In this document: positions 6,546 to 9,719 of the stretch, piece after piece
Position numbering within the stretch: the first letter of the stretch is position 1
Layout: every line of letters begins with the position of its first letter
From: Bacteroidota bacterium
GTDB taxonomy: Bacteria; Bacteroidota; Bacteroidia; Chitinophagales; Saprospiraceae
Assembly (NCBI GenBank): GCA_008501835.1
Contig: QQUB01000188.1
Span: 1 to 9,719, forward strand
Direction of reading: 5' to 3'
DNA: 9,719 nt
Position numbers and translations under genes: made by a program
Notes under the pieces: model-generated
Seen by the model: only the letters and a program-made list of their open reading frames with translations
Databases searched by the model: none
What the model was told of the DNA's origin: nothing

Positions 6546-8273
6546 ATGCAAAGACTACTCCTTTCAAACGTATTTATATTGCTTTTGGCAATTTCCCTCA
6601 ATGCCCAGAGCTGGACGGCTTATGATTATCTGGGTAATTATCACGATATCACAGATCACAATAATAAGGCAGTTTTGGTGGACTTATCTGCGCATTGGTG
6701 CCCACCCTGCTGGTCCTGGCATCAAACCGGAGTGATGGAAGAATTGTATCATGATTTTGGTCCGGATGGGACCAATGAATTCATGGTGTTTTTCATCGAT
6801 GGAGACCAGGGGTCATCTAATTCCCAGTTGATGGGAGGGGGAGATTCTCAGGGTGACTGGACCGCCGGTACCGAATATCCGATTATCGGCCCTAATGGAT
6901 GGGGAGCCCATGTGGCTTCACATTATAACTTTGGGGGATATCCAACATTATTCCTCCATTGTGGTTCCGGAACTGCCGCAGAAATCGGCCGAACCTCCAA
7001 ATGGGCTTTTTGGCAAAATGTAAGGAACATGTGTCCGGGGGCATTTGATGATAAAGTGCATGATGCCACTTTGCTGCTGGTTCACGGCGCACAGTATATT
7101 TGCCCGAGCGGTGGAAATGCAGACTTTGCACTAGAGGTGTACAATGCAGGTACAGCCACTTTAAATTCTTTTGATATCGAACTCAGAAATCCATCTGGAA
7201 CCGTGGTGCATACCCAAAGTTTTTCAAGCCAGTACCTTAGCCATGCCGAACGAACAACTGTAACAGTATCCTATCCGGTTGCAGAGGTTGGGACCTGGAC
7301 GGCCAAAGTAGTTAGTCCCAACGGATTCACAGATACGAGACCTTCAGGAGATGAAGAGGACCTTATAGTAGCTGCCGCACCTGAAGCAACGGATGCCCAG
7401 CTTACCGTGGAAATTGATCCGGATGATTATCCTGCGGAAACTTCATGGGAAATTATTGACCCGAATGGTGTGGTGATTTTAAATAGCCCTCCTTATTCCA
7501 ATGGTCAGAGTTCCATTCCTGATGCGAATGTTACTGCCACAGAAAATGGCTGTTACCAATTCAATATTTACGATTCCTATGGTGATGGAATCTGTTGTTC
7601 TTATGGATATGGACATTTTAAAGTTTGGTCAGGAGGTAATCTGGTCATCTCTGGTGGAGAATTTGGATCAGAGTCCCTGCACAAATTCTGGTTGAATGAT
7701 CCTTCATTGCCATTGTTGCCGGTAGATCTCATTTATTTTGATGTTATACAGGATAATTGTGAAATAACACTTGAATGGGCCACGGCAAGGGAAGTCAATA
7801 ATGAAAAATTTGTCATAGAAAGGAGTGATGACGGAACTGTTTATAAAGAAATCGGACAAGTTGCTGGCCAGGGAGACAGTCAGGAGAAAACGGTGTATCG
7901 ATTTATTGACCAAAAGCCTTTCGGTAAAAATTACTACCGACTACGGCAGGTAGATTTTGATGGGAAGGAATCATTCAGCAATGTTATTTCGGCAGAACTG
8001 AATTGTAATGAACAACTGACCCTTCAATTGACTCCCAATATGGTGAAAAATCAATCTGATATCAGAATCCTCGGCGGAACAGATGAAGATCTTCAGATTC
8101 AGGTTATATCCGTTCAGGGCAAGTTGATCCGTACCTTTGAGGTGGAGCACAGAGATGGCTTTTCACAACAATCATTGGATGTTAGCGGGATGGCTAATGG
8201 GGTCTACTACCTTCGTGCGCAGGCACCTGGCAATAATATGGTTCTTCAGCAGTCTTTTGTAGTCTCCAGGTAG
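6546..8273 (+). CDS. Secreted thioredoxin-like multidomain protein with T9SS sorting domain
   Basis: This 575-aa protein has a clear signal peptide (residues 1-20, cleavage LNA|QSW). Residues about 23-165 resemble a thioredoxin/TlpA or Omp28-like domain with the redox motif WCPPC (Cys52, Cys55) and a likely cis-Pro loop (GGYPT, Pro133). Residues about 180-275 look like an Ig/CARDB-type beta domain (DFALEVYNAGTATLNSFDIE). Residues about 285-380 carry the motif DSYGDGICCSYGYG in a beta-rich module common in secreted Bacteroidota proteins. Residues about 390-485 resemble a fibronectin III-like module (ITLEWATAREVNNEKFVIER). The last 85 or so residues are a type A T9SS C-terminal domain (LDVSGMANGVYYLRA), so the protein is probably exported through the outer membrane and released or surface-attached. 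A disulfide oxidoreductase role is inferred; the substrate is unknown. The ATG at 6546 overlaps an immediately preceding ATG-TAA start-stop. The gene is divergent from the efflux operon; a functional link is unproven. Confidence 0.85.
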   Translation: MQRLLLSNVFILLLAISLNAQSWTAYDYLGNYHDITDHNNKAVLVDLSAHWCPPCWSWHQTGVMEELYHDFGPDGTNEFMVFFIDGDQGSSNSQLMGGGDSQGDWTAGTEYPIIGPNGWGAHVASHYNFGGYPTLFLHCGSGTAAEIGRTSKWAFWQNVRNMCPGAFDDKVHDATLLLVHGAQYICPSGGNADFALEVYNAGTATLNSFDIELRNPSGTVVHTQSFSSQYLSHAERTTVTVSYPVAEVGTWTAKVVSPNGFTDTRPSGDEEDLIVAAAPEATDAQLTVEIDPDDYPAETSWEIIDPNGVVILNSPPYSNGQSSIPDANVTATENGCYQFNIYDSYGDGICCSYGYGHFKVWSGGNLVISGGEFGSESLHKFWLNDPSLPLLPVDLIYFDVIQDNCEITLEWATAREVNNEKFVIERSDDGTVYKEIGQVAGQGDSQEKTVYRFIDQKPFGKNYYRLRQVDFDGKESFSNVISAELNCNEQLTLQLTPNMVKNQSDIRILGGTDEDLQIQVISVQGKLIRTFEVEHRDGFSQQSLDVSGMANGVYYLRAQAPGNNMVLQQSFVVSR

Positions 8274-8280
8274 GAGAATT

Positions 8281-8428
8281 GAGATTGTCTCGTAGGATGG
8301 TTCACGCAGATGACGCAGAATATCGCAGATAAATATTATGGAAAAATTTTTATCAGCGAAAATCAGCGAAATCTGCGTGAGTTAAAAAAAGGGCATCAGA
8401 GCTATGATTTTTCCTATGAAATAGCCTG
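8281..8428. repeat. CGCAGA hairpin repeat with terminal inverted repeats, copy 2
   Basis: This is the second copy of the element at 273-429, again filling the gap between convergent genes (stops at 8273 and 8435). Its left end (GAGATTGTCTCGTAGG) matches the left end of copy 1 (GAGGCTGTCTCATAAG) at 12 of 16 positions. The central hairpin pairs 8301-8333 with about 8351-8380; one arm holds CGCAGA units and the other a mix of CAGCGA and CTGCG units. The ends pair less well than in copy 1 (about 11 of 16 positions). The copies differ enough in loop and spacer to be old, yet both keep arm pairing, which suggests the structure has been maintained. The right end overlaps an intrinsic terminator. Confidence 0.7.
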
Positions 8429-8437
8429 ATTTTTTTA
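8395..8437. terminator. Bidirectional intrinsic terminator between convergent genes
   Basis: The arms ATCAGAGCTAT (8395-8405) and ATAGCCTGAT (8421-8430) form a 10-bp stem with one bulged A and a 15-nt loop. On the plus strand seven T (8430-8436) follow directly, ending the gene that stops at 8273. On the minus strand the same stem is followed by GCCC and seven T (8390-8384), so it can also end the gene whose stop codon lies at 8435-8437. Confidence 0.7.
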
Positions 8438-9719
8438 TTCCTCTTGAAGTAAATACGCTAAAATGTTTACAAAAACCTTTGCCGCTACCGGATCATTGAC
8501 CCCACTGTTCAGCTCCAGTTCAGAGGCAATGAGTTTCCCACCGTTAAGAGATATTTCTGCTAGAGGAATTCCATTCATCTCCGGCAATTCTTCTTCAGGC
8601 TTTGAAATATAAACATGCGGTCTCAAATAAGTGCAAAGAGGTGTAATACCCTCCGTCTTTTTGAAGCGGTAGGAACGTCGGCAGGCCCGTGGACGTTCGC
8701 GGCCTTCCTGTTGCCACCATGCCAGATCAAAAGGTGCTATCTCCTCAAAAACGGGATGCTCCGGAACCTTCATATGTACAATGCGCCCCTTCCTTTCATA
8801 TATTTCATCCACTTCCCACCAAAATAACCATTGTAAATGTTTGCCCGGATGGATCAATAAAGTGGGAACACCTCTGGCCGGCATTTTTTTAACATCTTCC
8901 CAATTATACGGTACTTCATCTCCTGAATCCAGATTGGCAACTACCAGGGCATCGAGCTGGATAAAACGAATTTGTGTAAGGTCCTTTAATTCGATATAAG
9001 TGATGTTGAGATGATCAAAAAGTGCTTTGGTATCTCCGGTAACATCGAATAACCCAATCCTTTTATCCTTTAATTGTTCGGGTAAAGAAGCCCATTCCCG
9101 TTGACTGATGATGATGTCGTATTCATTTTGGGCTACGGTGGTTCCGGATTGGTTGAGTTTAACTTTTATCTGGCCATTGATTTTGGGGAGTGGCAAATGT
9201 TGGGGAAAGTCAATGCGAATGGAGTCAAGGAATTTACTGTCATGCCTGATAGAAGGAAGTGATCTGACACCCTGAGCCAATATCTGGTCATTATATTCGA
9301 TTTGCCATTCGAAGTTGCCATTTTCCAGTGTTTGTCCGGTGGTATGGTCATTGACTACATAAAAGCGGGGAGTAAAACTATCACCGGCATAAAAATTTCG
9401 CCCAAACAGTTCAAGGCTTGGAAGCACAGGCTGGTAGGCGAGTTTCATAGCATGGTGAATTGGATAGGGGGTGATCCTGTCGTGTTGAAAGACGTCTTGA
9501 TACCAGCATACATTGGCAAATAAAAGCAATCCACTGGCTTCAGGGCTGGTACGGCGGATCACTTCTGCCAACTCTTTACTCATGAATGCATGACGCTTCA
9601 AACCCAAAGCAGGATCATGATCTTCCCAGGCCCAATCTCCATAGTATGCATGCGGAACGTAATGCTTATAAATGTATTTACGGCAAAAATGCCCTACATC
9701 GTTATTAGGATATCCGGTA
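8435..9719 (-). CDS. Glycoside hydrolase family 2-like protein, C-terminal part
   Basis: The frame stays open to the right edge of the window, so the visible 427 codons are the C-terminal part of a larger protein; the TTG at 9607 is an internal Leu codon, not a start. The first 85 or so residues (TGYPNNDVGHFCRKYIYKHY, YGDWAWEDHD, SGLLLFANVCWYQDVF) resemble the end of the TIM-barrel region of Bacteroidota GH2/beta-galactosidase-like enzymes. An Ig-like beta domain follows from about 98 (LELFGRNFYAGD) to 205. Residues about 218-330 look like a Rossmann/GATase-like domain (KRIGLFDVTGDTKALFDHLN, ALVVANLDSG). A terminal beta module (GKLIASELELNSGVNDPVAA) closes the protein. The likely role is hydrolysis of a plant or algal polysaccharide side chain; catalytic residues would lie upstream of the window, so substrate and activity cannot be judged. 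No T9SS domain is seen at this C-terminus. Confidence 0.65.
   Translation of the reverse strand, partial: TGYPNNDVGHFCRKYIYKHYVPHAYYGDWAWEDHDPALGLKRHAFMSKELAEVIRRTSPEASGLLLFANVCWYQDVFQHDRITPYPIHHAMKLAYQPVLPSLELFGRNFYAGDSFTPRFYVVNDHTTGQTLENGNFEWQIEYNDQILAQGVRSLPSIRHDSKFLDSIRIDFPQHLPLPKINGQIKVKLNQSGTTVAQNEYDIIISQREWASLPEQLKDKRIGLFDVTGDTKALFDHLNITYIELKDLTQIRFIQLDALVVANLDSGDEVPYNWEDVKKMPARGVPTLLIHPGKHLQWLFWWEVDEIYERKGRIVHMKVPEHPVFEEIAPFDLAWWQQEGRERPRACRRSYRFKKTEGITPLCTYLRPHVYISKPEEELPEMNGIPLAEISLNGGKLIASELELNSGVNDPVAAKVFVNILAYLLQEE

Noticed and set aside
9166..9607. Start of the rightmost minus-strand gene at the TTG at 9607
   Set aside because: The same frame continues without a stop through 9719 and encodes residues fitting the family, so the TTG is an internal Leu codon and the gene is truncated by the window edge.

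Overview
The window looks like part of a Bacteroidota chromosome, plausibly a Saprospiraceae-like lineage. The lineage is an inference from four things: a protein with a type IX secretion (T9SS) C-terminal sorting domain, signal peptides ending in A|Q, a TAnnTTTG-type -7 promoter element, and an HME-RND permease fused to a TolC-type protein. No RNA genes, CRISPR arrays or transposase genes were seen.

Layout, left to right. (1) Positions 1-252 (+) hold the last 83 codons of a first heavy-metal RND permease. (2) About 273-429 is a repeat with imperfect terminal inverted repeats around a large CGCAGA-rich hairpin. It fills the gap between two converging genes. (3) Positions 6428-454 (-) form a metal-efflux operon. 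In transcription order it holds a small His/Cys-rich exported protein (DUF6660-like), a 1436-aa permease fused to an outer-membrane TolC-like domain, and a His-rich lipoprotein membrane-fusion protein. Together these encode all three parts of an RND tripartite pump. Signature residues favour a CzcA-like divalent-cation pump over a CusA-like Cu/Ag pump. (4) The 117-bp divergent gap 6429-6545 carries a Bacteroidota-type promoter for the efflux operon, with a perfect 8-1-8 palindrome over its upstream element. (5) Positions 6546-8273 (+) encode a secreted multidomain protein with a WCPPC thioredoxin-like domain and a T9SS sorting domain. (6) About 8281-8428 is a second copy of the repeat, again between converging genes, with a bidirectional intrinsic terminator at its right end. 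(7) Positions 8435-9719 (-) hold the C-terminal 427 codons of a glycoside hydrolase family 2-like protein whose start lies beyond the window.

The most notable features are the permease/TolC fusion with a signal-peptide-like segment at its junction, which implies a polyprotein cleaved into inner- and outer-membrane parts, and the repeat family occupying both convergent junctions. The remaining genes look like ordinary members of known families. I saw no clear sign of a wholly new multi-gene system.
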